From Anaerococcus nagyae (GTDB taxonomy: Bacteria; Bacillota; Clostridia; Tissierellales; Peptoniphilaceae): a stretch of DNA of 64,000 bases. Made by a program: the position numbers and the translations under genes. This document shows positions 36,207 through 45,473 of this stretch, one piece after another. The stretch lies in NCBI RefSeq assembly GCF_017874535.1, contig NZ_JAGGLS010000001.1, positions 124,001 through 188,000 of the forward strand, written 5' to 3'. Position 1 is the stretch's first letter. Each line of letters begins with the position of its first letter. Under the pieces are notes generated by a model. It searched no databases. It was not told the DNA's origin and saw nothing but the letters and a program-made list of their open reading frames with translations.

Positions 36207-37221
36207 CTTCGATCAATTCCTTTAGCTCTCCCACTAGTTTGTAATCAACTTCCTTTAATTCTTTGATATTTTTCACACCTAGTAGAGCCATTATTATTTT
36301 TATTTTGTGTTGTATTTCTTTTAGAAAGTCTTCACAAGCTTCATAGCCACCGTGTAGAAGGTAGTTTAGAACTTCTCCTGTCATAGCTGCCATATCTGCT
36401 CCTATTATAATGGATTTCACAACGTCCATAGCAGTTCTTATACCACCTGAAGCTATAATAAATGTTTCATCTGATATACTTCTTACATCTATTATAGATT
36501 TCGCTGTTGGAATCCCCCAATTATATAGATCTGAATAATCAATTTCAAAATCTCTTAAGTCCTCAATCTCTATAAAATTGGTGCCGCCTTTACCAGCAAC
36601 ATCAATATATCTTACTCCTACATCAACTAACTTTTCAGCTACTGCTTTAGAGATTCCTGAACCCGTTTCCTTTACAATAATTGGATAATTAAAGTTTTCA
36701 ACCAAATCTTTAATAAGCCCTATGGATGAATGATAAGAGTTATCCCCTTCTTTCATTACTAACTCTTGAGCAAGATTCAAATGAACTTGCATAGCATGAG
36801 CATCTATCAAATCTCTAGCAAATACAAAGTCATCAAAGTCTCTCTCAAATCCAAGATTACCTATTCTTAGTAAGTCTTCTTTTGCCTTTACTAATTCAAA
36901 TGATTCCCTAGAATCTGTATCGGAAATAGCTATAGATTCACTTCCTACAGCCATGGGAATATTTAAAGACTCACATATCGATGATAAGTCTTCATTAATA
37001 GACTCAGAAGAAGAGCCCCCTCCAGTCATGGCATCTATCATAAGTGGCATAGCTATAGTCTTGTCCATAAATTCTATAGAAGTATCAATCTCATCCAAAG
37101 AAATATCTGATATAGCGTAATGCTCTATATACACATCTTCAAGAAGGGTATTTTCACCTGACCTAGTTCTTAAGTAATTTTCTATATGTTGGTCTTTTCT
37201 CTCTCTTCTTTGACTATTCAT
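36202..37221 (-). CDS. fni: Type 2 isopentenyl-diphosphate delta-isomerase
   Basis: A 339-residue FMN- and NADPH-dependent isomerase that interconverts isopentenyl and dimethylallyl diphosphate. Signatures are RKDQHIENYL, MPLMIDAMTGGGSSSE, GSESIAI, VKETGSGISKAVAEKLVD, DVAGKGGTNF and ASGGIRTAMDVVKSIIIGADM. It supplies isoprenoid precursors, including those for the undecaprenyl carrier used by the polysaccharide pathways nearby. Type 2 isomerases usually accompany the mevalonate pathway in Gram-positive bacteria; no mevalonate genes lie in this window. The LCP gene ends two bases upstream, so the two form an operon. Confidence 0.95.
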   Translation of the reverse strand: MNSQRRERKDQHIENYLRTRSGENTLLEDVYIEHYAISDISLDEIDTSIEFMDKTIAMPLMIDAMTGGGSSSESINEDLSSICESLNIPMAVGSESIAISDTDSRESFELVKAKEDLLRIGNLGFERDFDDFVFARDLIDAHAMQVHLNLAQELVMKEGDNSYHSSIGLIKDLVENFNYPIIVKETGSGISKAVAEKLVDVGVRYIDVAGKGGTNFIEIEDLRDFEIDYSDLYNWGIPTAKSIIDVRSISDETFIIASGGIRTAMDVVKSIIIGADMAAMTGEVLNYLLHGGYEACEDFLKEIQHKIKIIMALLGVKNIKELKEVDYKLVGELKELIEG

Positions 37222-37223
37222 AC

Positions 37224-38366
37224 TTAGTAATTCTCCTTATCATCACTTAATGATTCATCAAGCATATCTCTAGGTTCATCTGGTTTAGCAAGGTTATTTT
37301 TTTCTGATCTAGTCTCTTCTACAGTCTTGGTTTCAGGCAACTTAATATCTTTTTTAGGTTCTTGCTCTGGTTTTTCTACTTCTGGTATTCCTTTTCTTTT
37401 GGATTCATCTATGATATCTCCATAGCTATCGTACTCATGGTAACCAGAATCCTCTTTCTTCCAATTTTTAAGCTTAAAGTTTGGATAGACTTCATCTACT
37501 ATTTGCCAAGTTTTTTCATAATCAGGGATATAATAGCTGACCCCATTTATAGTTTGTTCCATACCTGGAACTATGTGAGTGTCCATCTTATCTGATGAAA
37601 AATTATTAACATTACCTGCTAGATCCATTATTACACTCATAGGCAAATTAGTTTTGACGTATTTAAGGTAGTTTGATATGAAGGTCATCAGATTCATATT
37701 TTTACTTTTTTTGACCAATTCATCTACCATAGCTTTTACAAAGCCTTGTTGAGTATTTACTCTACCTATATCACCATTATTATATATATTTCTAGTTCTT
37801 AGATACCACATAACTTCGTTACCATCAAGGTGATTCTCTCCAGGTTTGATTTGAACCTTACCCTTATCAATACTTATGCCTTCTGGTACGTCATAATCTA
37901 CTCCACCTAGAGCATCAATAATATTTATAAGAGCTTGATAGTTTATTTGGACATAATAATCTATATCAAGTCCTAAAAAGCTTCTTAAAGATTGCATTGT
38001 TAGCTCTATACCTCCAAAGGCATGGGCGTGATTAGCCTTATCAAACTTATCGCGAATCTTGATACGACTATCTCTAGGTATACTCATAAGATCCATCTTG
38101 CCTGTTTTAGTATTTGCCTTTAAAAGCATGATAGTATCAGTACGAGTAAAGTCTGTATTGTTATCATCATCTCCATTCTTGTCTACACCAACTAATAGAA
38201 TTAGATATTCTCCATCAGCTGTTTTAACTGCATCATCATCATAATTTGGTATGTCCTTATAAGCATAGTCTTTTTCATTAGCTTCAAATTTATCAAGAAC
38301 TAATTTTGTTCCAAAAAATGAGGCTAGGACTACAAGTAAGGCAATAAAAAATCGTTTTGCTTTCAT
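37224..38366 (-). CDS. LytR-CpsA-Psr (LCP) family ligase
   Basis: A 380-residue LCP protein with one N-terminal membrane anchor (residues about 5-23). The LCP domain shows LILLVGVDKNG, FTRTDTIMLLKANTKTGKMDLMSIPRDSRI, HAHAFGGIELTMQSL, YYVQINYQALINIIDALGGVDYDVP and the catalytic arginine region WYLRTRNIYNNGDIGRVNTQQ. The C-terminal 60 residues are a proline-, lysine- and glutamate-rich low-complexity tail, probably exposed at the wall. It transfers lipid-linked wall glycopolymers to peptidoglycan. It differs from the 478-residue copy at 19.7 kb in having a single membrane helix and no accessory domain. Confidence 0.92.
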   Translation of the reverse strand: MKAKRFFIALLVVLASFFGTKLVLDKFEANEKDYAYKDIPNYDDDAVKTADGEYLILLVGVDKNGDDDNNTDFTRTDTIMLLKANTKTGKMDLMSIPRDSRIKIRDKFDKANHAHAFGGIELTMQSLRSFLGLDIDYYVQINYQALINIIDALGGVDYDVPEGISIDKGKVQIKPGENHLDGNEVMWYLRTRNIYNNGDIGRVNTQQGFVKAMVDELVKKSKNMNLMTFISNYLKYVKTNLPMSVIMDLAGNVNNFSSDKMDTHIVPGMEQTINGVSYYIPDYEKTWQIVDEVYPNFKLKNWKKEDSGYHEYDSYGDIIDESKRKGIPEVEKPEQEPKKDIKLPETKTVEETRSEKNNLAKPDEPRDMLDESLSDDKENY

Positions 38367-38390
38367 ATTTTAATCTTCCTTTATTAGTTC

Positions 38391-38399
38391 ATTATACCA
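38391..38399 (-). promoter_or_regulatory. Extended -10 promoter of the LCP-fni pair
   Basis: On the minus strand TGG directly precedes TATAAT (38391-38396), an extended -10 element, 25 bases before the LCP start codon. No good -35 box is seen. Confidence 0.5.
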
Positions 38400-38430
38400 T
38401 ATGTAAATAGATTTGAACTTTTATAGTAAA

Positions 38431-38481
38431 AAAATAAAGCCGCCACAAAATAATAACTCTATTTTGTGGCGGCTTTATTTT
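38431..38481 (-). terminator. Strong terminator after the FMN-binding protein gene
   Basis: A 21-base perfect stem (38431-38451 with 38461-38481) around a nine-base loop has GCCGCCACA at its core and T-runs on both sides. The preceding minus-strand stop is at 38484, so it ends that transcript. Confidence 0.9.
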
Positions 38482-38483
38482 TT

Positions 38484-38867
38484 TTATAATAGTTGCTTAT
38501 CTTCTTTTACTGTCACTACTAATGCTCTATTAGCAAATGAATATTTATCATGTACTTGATTGAAATAATCTCCTTCATTTAAAAACTCAGCTGATCCAAT
38601 TATTCTAAATCCTGTGCCTTGATATCCATTAAATCCTTCGACTTCTCTAGCTGCCATGGTTAAGATCACATTGTCATTTTCTTTTACATCATTTTCTGTA
38701 CTTGTCATACCTGCTGCCGGTATAAGTATTTTTTCTATATTATTTTCTTTCACCACTTGTAGATAGCTATTCCATGTACAAGTTACATGAGCTCCTTTTT
38801 TTGTCCATGAAGTTATTGATACACTTCCTTCATGATCTATGACATCATAAAATTTTTCACTTAACAT
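38484..38867 (-). CDS. FMN-binding split-barrel protein (Desulfovibrio FMN-bp-like)
   Basis: A 127-residue protein of the pyridoxamine-phosphate-oxidase-like split-barrel fold. The sequence pattern F..V..HEGSVSITSW, then WNSYLQVVKENNIEKILIPAAGMTSTENDVKEND, TMAAREVEGFNGYQGTGFRI and the late ANRALVVTV parallels the small FMN-binding protein of Desulfovibrio vulgaris along its length. It is expected to bind FMN as a dimer and act in electron transfer or as a flavin store. It is the last gene behind the 1425-residue activase-like protein (nine-base gap), so it may be its redox partner; that link is an inference. Confidence 0.82.
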   Translation of the reverse strand: MLSEKFYDVIDHEGSVSITSWTKKGAHVTCTWNSYLQVVKENNIEKILIPAAGMTSTENDVKENDNVILTMAAREVEGFNGYQGTGFRIIGSAEFLNEGDYFNQVHDKYSFANRALVVTVKEDKQLL

Positions 38868-38876
38868 TGTTTTCTC

Positions 38877-41800
38877 CTATTTATTCACTTCTTGTAATTC
38901 TTTTTGTTTTAGATTATCTCTTGCTTGACTCATCATTAGTTTTACACGGTTGATTTGGTTTACTTCACTAGCACCTGGGTCATAGTCTATTGCTACAATA
39001 TTGGCCTGTGGATAATCTTCTCTGATTTTTTTCATAACTCCCTTACCTGTGATATGGTTAGGTAGACAACCAAATGGTTGTATACAAACTATGTTTGGTG
39101 CATCGGCGTGGATTAGCTCCACCATTTCACCTGCAAGTAGCCATCCCTCACCCGCTTGGTTACCTAAGCTTGTAACTGTATCAGCATATTCTACTATCTG
39201 ATCGATATATTCTGGCTCATTAAATCTTTTGGATGCTCTAAGAGCTTTTCTAACTGGTTTTCTATATTGTTCTACTATATTTATACCTAATCTACCAAAC
39301 CTTGCACTCATCTTACTTTTGCCGTATAAATCTGCTTTAAGTTCTGAGTTTTTCATACAATACATAAAGAAGTCTGTAAGATCTGGTAAGATTACCTCTG
39401 CTCCTTCTGCTTCTAAGACTTTTTGTAGGTTGTTATTAGCTTCTGGCAAGAATTTTACTAGTATTTCCCCTACTATACCTGCCTTTGGCAATTTAATATC
39501 TTTTACTGGAATATTATCAAAATTATCAACTATTTCTTTTACACACTTTTTATATTCCCTATCACTCATAGTAGGAGCTTCTGCCTGTAGTCTTTCTATC
39601 CAAGCTTCTTTTAAGCTATCTGTAGCACCCTTCTCTACTTCATAAGGTCTTGTTGCATTGGCAACTCTATTGATTAGATCTCCAAATATTATCGCTCTAA
39701 ATCCTCTTTTTAGGAAAGGTATAGTTGATGGCTTCTTAAGGTCAAAACCTGCATTTGTCTCTATTCCTTGAGCAGATAAGGCTATTACTGGGATATTTGG
39801 ATAACCCGCATCACGTAGCCCCTTTCTAATGTATCCTACATAATTACTTGCTCGACATGCCCCACCTGTCTGAGTCATCACTATAGCTAGTTTATTTGTA
39901 TCATATCTACCAGAATTAACAGCCTCCATGAACTGACCTACTACTGTTATGGATGGATAACATGAATCATTGTTTACGTATTTTAGACCTTGGTCTAAGA
40001 CCTTATCATTTACCGAATCCAAAAATTCTATATTCATTCCATAATGGTGAAATACAGGAGCAAGTATTCTAAAGTGTTCTCTAGCCATTTGTGGTGCAAG
40101 TATTGTATAACCTTCATCAACCATTTGTTTTGTAAATTCTGGTGTAGAATAATCAAGTCGATCTAGGTCTTCTTTAAATACAATACCTTCCATTTTCTTT
40201 TGATTAAGAGCTTGGAGGAGTGATCTAATTCTAATTTTAATAGCACCAAGGTTTGAGACTTCGTCTATTTTAAGAAGTGTATAGATTTTACCATGAGCTT
40301 CCAATAAATCTTGTACTTGGTCTGTTGTTACTGCATCTAGTCCGCAACCAAAAGAATTTAGTTGGATTAGTTGTAGATTTGGGTTATCTGCTACATATTC
40401 TGCTGCACGGTAAAGTCTAGCATGATAAGACCATTGGTCAAGTACTCGTACCTTGGTGTCTACATCCTCTATATTATATGCAACTGCATCTTCAGATATA
40501 ACTGGAATTTTCATTCCTTCAATCAACTCTGGTATACCATGATTTACTTCTGGATCAATATGGTATGGGCGACCTGCTAAAACTATCGCATTAAGATTGT
40601 TGGCATTTACATAATCTATAATCTCCTTACCACGGATCTTTATTTGGTCGTGATAGTCTTGAAGCTCTTTCCAGGCAGCTGTAGCCGCATTTTTTATTTC
40701 TTTTTTACTAAGGACAATGCCATTATAAGTGTATCCATCAAATTCTTCTACTAATCTATCAGCAATTATCTTTTCACTTTCTAGTGATAGATAAGGATTC
40801 ATGAAGTTTTTGCCTTCTAGGTTTTCTACGTTATTTTTAATAACATCAGGATAACCACTTACTACTGGACAGTTCATGTGGTTTTGCGCTTTATCAAATT
40901 GTTTATATTCGTAGAATATTGCAGGATAAAATATCAAATCTAAGTCATCCCTTGCTGCTAGATCTTCTATATGACCATGAGCAAGTTTTGCTGGATAGCA
41001 AGCAGTTTCTGATGAAATAGAGCTGATACCTTTTTCATACATTTTCCTATCAGACTTGCCAGATAGAACAACATCGAAACCTAGTGATGTAAAAAATTTA
41101 TGCCAGAATGGATAGTCTTCGTACATATTTAATACTCTAGGAAGTCCTACCCTACCCATACGAGCATTATCACCTAAAGTTTTTCTATTAAAGAGCAAAT
41201 TATTTTTAAACTTATACATGTTTAAATCTGCTGCTGTTTCTTCTTTTTTGACTCCTGCGCCTCTTTCACATCTATTGCCTGTTACATAGCGAGTTCCATC
41301 TGGGAATACATTTATGATAAGAGCACAATTATTGGTGCAAAGACCACATCTTGCACTTTTTTGGCTATAAGTAAAGGACTCTAACTCATCTACACCCGCT
41401 AGTGTTGATTGACCAGTAGACTTATCACGAGAAATAAGAGCCATACCCATAGCTCCCATAAGTCCTGCTATTTCTGGTCTAGTTGTCCTTCTTCCAGTGA
41501 TATTTTCAAAAGATCTAAGGATAGCGTCTCCATAAAATGTACCACCTTGAACAACTATATTCTCGCCAAGAGATTTTGGATCACGGACCTTAATTACCTT
41601 TTGGATAGCATTTTTGATTACAGAATAACAGAGTCCTGCCGCTATATCTCCTACTTCAGAGCCCTCTTTTTGGGCTTGCTTTACCTTTGAATTCATAAAT
41701 ACTGTGCAACGACTACCAAGATCAGCTGGCTCTTTTGCAAATAGAGCTTTTTTCTGAAAGTCCTCCACACTCATACCTACACTTGCTGCAAATGTTGATA

Positions 41801-43154
41801 AGAAAGACCCACAGCCTGAAGAGCAAGCTTCATTTAGCTGGATAGAATCTATAATACCATCTCTAATATGCATAGCTTTCATATCTTGGCCACCTATATC
41901 TAGGATAAAGTCAACATCAGGATTAAAGAACTTAGCTGCTGAATAATGAGCTATAGTTTCTACTTCTCCATTATCTATATGTAGAGCATTTTTAATAAAA
42001 TCCTCTCCATAACCACAAATACCAGATGAAGCTATATAAGCCTTAGGATTTTTCTTAGCATAGGCGTCTTTTAGCATATTTATGACTACTTCAAGTGGTC
42101 GACCTAAATTCATCCTATAATCATCGTGTAATATATGACCCTCATCTGTTATCAAAACCATTTTACTAGTTGTAGATCCTGCATCAATCCCTATATAGAT
42201 CGGACCTTCATAGTCTTTGATATCTTCATAAACTATTTGTTCCGTCTTATGATCTGCTACAAACTTTTTGTATTCTTCTTTTGAAGTAAAAAGTGGATCA
42301 AGCTTTTTTGTCATCTCCATATCTTCTGGAGCTTCTTTTTCAAGTTCTTTTATTAAGTCCTTATAAGGAACATAGTCTTCGTTTTCAGCAGAAAGGATAG
42401 CTGCACCCTTTGCTACATAAAGCTGAGCATCTTCTGGTGTAGTAAATGTATTTTCATCCTCTCCAAGAGTTTCTATAAACCTATCTCTTAAAGCTGGCAA
42501 AAAATGAAGTGGACCACCTAAAAATGTTACATTACCACGAATTGGTCTACCACAAGCAAGATTTGATATAGTTTGGTTAACTACAGATTGAAAAACAGAG
42601 ATTGCTATATCTTCCCTACTCGCACCTTGATTCATCAATGCTTGTATATCAGTCTTTGCAAAAACTCCACATCTACTTGCTATAGGATAAATTTTCTTGT
42701 AATTTTTAGATAGATCGTTAAGTCCAGATGCATCAGTATCTAGTAGAGCCGCCATTTGATCTATAAAGGCTCCTGTACCACCAGCACAGATTGAGTTCAT
42801 CCTCTGTTCAACAGAACCTGATAGGTAGGTGATCTTAGAATCCTCTCCACCTAGCTCTATAACAACATCTGTTTCCGGAATAAATTTTCTAATAGCTGCG
42901 GTTTCAGCTATAACCTCTTGTACGAAATTGATTCCCATATATTTTTCAAGGAACATACCCCCAGAACCAGTTACATTTATAGTTATATTATCATCCTTAA
43001 ACTCATCATAAGCTTCGTTTAAGACAGCTTTTACCGTTTCTTTGACATCTGATTTATGTCTTCTATATACTTGATAAAGGGTGTTGAAATTCTCATCTGT
43101 AATAACAATTTTTACAGTAGTAGAACCAACATCAAGTCCCATATGCAAATTCAT
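38877..43154 (-). CDS. 2-hydroxyacyl-CoA dehydratase activase-related giant protein (double ASKHA ATPase, DUF2229, HgdB-like)
   Basis: A 1425-residue protein with four parts. Two BadF/BcrA-type ATPase domains start at GLDVGSTTVKIVI (residue about 6) and YIGIDAGSTTSKMVLI (about 322). Each has the cluster-binding cysteine pattern of dehydratase activators (CAGGTGAF with SRCGVFAKTD, and CSSGCGSF with SRCTVFMNS). A cysteine-rich link follows (RCGLCTNNC, GNRCERG), then a DUF2229 region and a C-terminal HgdB/BcrC-like part with SFGCGLDAV, DSCYPS, GGACRASNY and QPFGCLPNH. Such proteins are common in anaerobic Firmicutes, but the reaction is unknown. By analogy, ATP-driven electron transfer from one iron-sulfur cluster to a low-potential site is expected. 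Confidence 0.9.
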   Translation of the reverse strand: MNLHMGLDVGSTTVKIVITDENFNTLYQVYRRHKSDVKETVKAVLNEAYDEFKDDNITINVTGSGGMFLEKYMGINFVQEVIAETAAIRKFIPETDVVIELGGEDSKITYLSGSVEQRMNSICAGGTGAFIDQMAALLDTDASGLNDLSKNYKKIYPIASRCGVFAKTDIQALMNQGASREDIAISVFQSVVNQTISNLACGRPIRGNVTFLGGPLHFLPALRDRFIETLGEDENTFTTPEDAQLYVAKGAAILSAENEDYVPYKDLIKELEKEAPEDMEMTKKLDPLFTSKEEYKKFVADHKTEQIVYEDIKDYEGPIYIGIDAGSTTSKMVLITDEGHILHDDYRMNLGRPLEVVINMLKDAYAKKNPKAYIASSGICGYGEDFIKNALHIDNGEVETIAHYSAAKFFNPDVDFILDIGGQDMKAMHIRDGIIDSIQLNEACSSGCGSFLSTFAASVGMSVEDFQKKALFAKEPADLGSRCTVFMNSKVKQAQKEGSEVGDIAAGLCYSVIKNAIQKVIKVRDPKSLGENIVVQGGTFYGDAILRSFENITGRRTTRPEIAGLMGAMGMALISRDKSTGQSTLAGVDELESFTYSQKSARCGLCTNNCALIINVFPDGTRYVTGNRCERGAGVKKEETAADLNMYKFKNNLLFNRKTLGDNARMGRVGLPRVLNMYEDYPFWHKFFTSLGFDVVLSGKSDRKMYEKGISSISSETACYPAKLAHGHIEDLAARDDLDLIFYPAIFYEYKQFDKAQNHMNCPVVSGYPDVIKNNVENLEGKNFMNPYLSLESEKIIADRLVEEFDGYTYNGIVLSKKEIKNAATAAWKELQDYHDQIKIRGKEIIDYVNANNLNAIVLAGRPYHIDPEVNHGIPELIEGMKIPVISEDAVAYNIEDVDTKVRVLDQWSYHARLYRAAEYVADNPNLQLIQLNSFGCGLDAVTTDQVQDLLEAHGKIYTLLKIDEVSNLGAIKIRIRSLLQALNQKKMEGIVFKEDLDRLDYSTPEFTKQMVDEGYTILAPQMAREHFRILAPVFHHYGMNIEFLDSVNDKVLDQGLKYVNNDSCYPSITVVGQFMEAVNSGRYDTNKLAIVMTQTGGACRASNYVGYIRKGLRDAGYPNIPVIALSAQGIETNAGFDLKKPSTIPFLKRGFRAIIFGDLINRVANATRPYEVEKGATDSLKEAWIERLQAEAPTMSDREYKKCVKEIVDNFDNIPVKDIKLPKAGIVGEILVKFLPEANNNLQKVLEAEGAEVILPDLTDFFMYCMKNSELKADLYGKSKMSARFGRLGINIVEQYRKPVRKALRASKRFNEPEYIDQIVEYADTVTSLGNQAGEGWLLAGEMVELIHADAPNIVCIQPFGCLPNHITGKGVMKKIREDYPQANIVAIDYDPGASEVNQINRVKLMMSQARDNLKQKELQEVNK

Positions 43155-43232
43155 ATTAGCGCCTTCCTTATTTTAATCTATAGTGAAATTTATCTATAAA
43201 ATAATTTTATTTATTGTATAAGTAACAATACT

Positions 43233-43262
43233 ATTTTACCACTTTAGAAAATTTAATCACAA
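43233..43262 (-). promoter_or_regulatory. Promoter of the activase-like/FMN-binding pair
   Basis: On the minus strand TTGTGA (43257-43262) and TAAAAT (43233-43238) are 18 bases apart, with TGG before the -10. The leader would be about 70 bases. The rest of the 290-base gap up to the hydrolase gene is AT-rich with no further feature. Confidence 0.45.
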
Positions 43263-43431
43263 GCAAAAAACTAGGAATTAGACAAAAAATAAATCACATT
43301 AAAAATAACAAATCAAAGAATTTAAAAGACTTTTAAAAAGATAAAAAATACAAGAATTACAAAAACTATCTAATTTGTTTTAATAATTCTTAGATAAAAA
43401 TGCAAACTATAGAAAAAATCAAACTCAAGCA

Positions 43432-43462
43432 AAGAGCTAAGAGAAATTAATCTCTAGCTCTT
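43432..43462 (-). terminator. Possible terminator at the end of the hydrolase gene
   Basis: AAGAGCTA and TAGCTCTT pair (43432-43439 with 43455-43462), with a second inner GAGA/TCTC stem. The last codons and the stop of the hydrolase gene lie within it. The T-run after it on the minus strand is interrupted, so the call is tentative. Confidence 0.45.
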
Positions 43463-44061
43463 ATTTCTTTTACAAGATTTGATATAACTTTGAAATGTGC
43501 ATCTTTTGAATCTCTCGCTATATCAAATAATAACATTTCTGTATTTACTACCATAGCTCCCATATCTCTCATGTTTATTAGAGCTGTATTCTTTAGTTCT
43601 TCTGAATAAGATGAAACTGCATCTTCTGCCAAAAATACGTTAAGTCCTAAATCTCTTAGAGTTCTAACTGTTTGGTAAACACAAATATGACCTTCTGCAC
43701 CTGTCAAAACTACATTTGTAATCTTGTTTTCTCTTATATATTCTATAACTTCAGGAATAGCTGCATCAAAGATTGATTTAGCAAAAATATTATTTTCTTC
43801 TATTTCTGCTAGTAATCTATCATCTGATCTACCAAGCCCTTTTGGATATTGTTCCGTTGCAAGGATTGGCATACCATATTCTTTGAATGCATTTATTAGT
43901 ACTAGAGTATTTAAAATAGTTTGTTCCCCATTTTCCATAGTATTCATTAGTTTTGGTTGTTCATCTATTACTAAAAGTAATGTATTTTCTTTACTTGAAT
44001 AGATATTTTTTTCTTTATCATAAGAATTCACATAGTATTTTGCATCTAAATTTCTTTCCAT
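43447..44061 (-). CDS. Isochorismatase-fold cysteine hydrolase
   Basis: A 204-residue hydrolase of the isochorismatase/nicotinamidase fold. The catalytic triad is visible as D33 in LLLVIDEQ, K95 in FAKSIFD and C127 in GAEGHICVYQT. The sequence is closer to the ISOC/YcaC-like group than to nicotinamidase, as no clear zinc-binding histidines follow the aspartate. The substrate is unknown. It overlaps the radical SAM gene upstream by 16 bases and ends the operon that begins with the EF-G paralogue. Confidence 0.85.
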   Translation of the reverse strand: MERNLDAKYYVNSYDKEKNIYSSKENTLLLVIDEQPKLMNTMENGEQTILNTLVLINAFKEYGMPILATEQYPKGLGRSDDRLLAEIEENNIFAKSIFDAAIPEVIEYIRENKITNVVLTGAEGHICVYQTVRTLRDLGLNVFLAEDAVSSYSEELKNTALINMRDMGAMVVNTEMLLFDIARDSKDAHFKVISNLVKEIRARD

Positions 44062-44975
44062 AAGTCCCCCTGTTTATAATCTTTTTCTTTCATTATTTTA
44101 TCAATAGTTGATAAAACAGCTCCCTTGTTTTTTGACCAAGTAGGATAAGCGATATTTGCTCTTATTCCATCTCCCGTTAGTCTATTAATTACTATACCAG
44201 GATTTAAGTTTCTAAGCATCCTTACTACTATATTTACATAGTCCTCCTTAGTCATTGTATAGGATATATTGTTTTTTTCATAATAATATTTAAGATAGGT
44301 GTTATTTTCTATATAAAGGTTGTGGATTTTAATCCCCCAAAATCCTTTATCATTTATATAACTTATATCCCTTATATAATCATCTATACTTTCATTCACC
44401 AGCCCAACTATAACATGAGCTATAGTCGCTATTCCTAGATAATGTAATTTGTTAAGACCTAAGTTAAAACTTTCATGATCATAGCCTCTATTTATAAATT
44501 TGATAGTGTTATCATTTACTGTTTGCATACCAAGTTCTACCGTCAAATCAGTCATAGAATTAAGTTCATTTAATAAGTCTAATACCTCATCAGGCAAGCA
44601 ATCAGCTCTAGTTGCTATTGAAAGCCCTACTATATCTTCATCTTCCAGTGCAGAATAGAACATCTCACGCATTTTACCTACATCTCCATAAGTATTGGTA
44701 AAGCTTTGAAAGTAAGCTATATAGCCTTCATCCTTACCCTGCTTTGATAAATTAGATTTTTGATAGGCAATCTGAGCTTTTATATCTCCTGCTGATTTAT
44801 ATGTCCATTCTCCAGCGCCCTCATCTGAACAATATATGCATCCTCGCTTTGATAAAGTTCCATCTCTATTAGGACAAGTAAAGCCCCCATCTAAAGGGAG
44901 CTTTATAATTTTTTTATTATATTTTCTTTTATAATAGCTATCAAGATCATTGTAACGTTTTTTATTAATCTGCAT
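44046..44975 (-). CDS. TIGR01212-family radical SAM protein (YhcC/YtqA-like)
   Basis: A 309-residue radical SAM enzyme. Cluster cysteines lie in GGFTCPNRDGTLSKRGCIYCS near residue 28-49, which has a longer first interval than the classical CxxxCxxC and is diagnostic of the TIGR01212/YhcC group. GLSIATRADCLPDEVLDLL, ELGMQTVNDNTIKFINRGYDHE and HVIVGL are further family stretches. The function of YhcC/YtqA is not established; a role in RNA modification has been suggested from their relation to Elp3-type proteins. It lies nine bases after the SGNH hydrolase gene. Confidence 0.9.
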   Translation of the reverse strand: MQINKKRYNDLDSYYKRKYNKKIIKLPLDGGFTCPNRDGTLSKRGCIYCSDEGAGEWTYKSAGDIKAQIAYQKSNLSKQGKDEGYIAYFQSFTNTYGDVGKMREMFYSALEDEDIVGLSIATRADCLPDEVLDLLNELNSMTDLTVELGMQTVNDNTIKFINRGYDHESFNLGLNKLHYLGIATIAHVIVGLVNESIDDYIRDISYINDKGFWGIKIHNLYIENNTYLKYYYEKNNISYTMTKEDYVNIVVRMLRNLNPGIVINRLTGDGIRANIAYPTWSKNKGAVLSTIDKIMKEKDYKQGDLWKEI

Positions 44976-44984
44976 ACTTTTATT

Positions 44985-45473
44985 TTACTTTAAAAATTTC
45001 GATATCTCATCTGCTAACCTTTTATGAAAGTCTCCTCTCATATGAAGGCCATCTATAAAATATGAAGGCTCGATTTTTCTAGCATCTACTACATCACATT
45101 CTAGGGAGTTTATCAAATCTCCCAGAGCATTGATAGCATTATTATTTAGTTCATATCTTGGGTAGGCCTCTTCTAACTCCATTAGTGGTGGTATAATCAC
45201 AATATTTTTATCAGATAAAGATTTATCCAAAATTTTCTCTATATTTTCAAAACTATCATCAGGACTTATTTGATCATAGGTGTCGTTAGAACCGCCAAAA
45301 ATTATCAGAACATCTGATTTTTCTGGTATAAATCTTTCAAGCATTTGATAAGTCCTATTACCATTTATACCAAGATTTATAACTTTATGACCCATGTCTT
45401 CTAAATAATCTGCATAGCTTTTGTCAACCAAAAATCCTTCAGTAAATGAGTCTCCCAAACAGATTATCTTCAT
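44985..45473 (-). CDS. SGNH/GDSL-type hydrolase
   Basis: A compact 162-residue SGNH hydrolase. Block I is CLGDSFTEG at residues 5-13, with the nucleophile serine. Block III is IFGGSNDTYD with the asparagine, and block V is DGLHMRGDFHKRLADEI with the Asp and His. There is no signal peptide, so it should act in the cytoplasm on an ester such as a lysophospholipid or an acetylated sugar. The start overlaps the branching-enzyme stop codon by four bases. Confidence 0.9.
   Translation of the reverse strand: MKIICLGDSFTEGFLVDKSYADYLEDMGHKVINLGINGNRTYQMLERFIPEKSDVLIIFGGSNDTYDQISPDDSFENIEKILDKSLSDKNIVIIPPLMELEEAYPRYELNNNAINALGDLINSLECDVVDARKIEPSYFIDGLHMRGDFHKRLADEISKFLK

Noticed and set aside
39229-39645. 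138-codon plus-strand frame opposite the activase-like gene
   Set aside because: It lies wholly antisense to a strongly conserved coding region, has no ribosome site and reads as a shadow of the real frame.
43263-43431. AT-rich gap between the activase-like and hydrolase genes as a hidden small gene
   Set aside because: All frames are short, have no GGAGG-type site and show homopolymer-driven composition.
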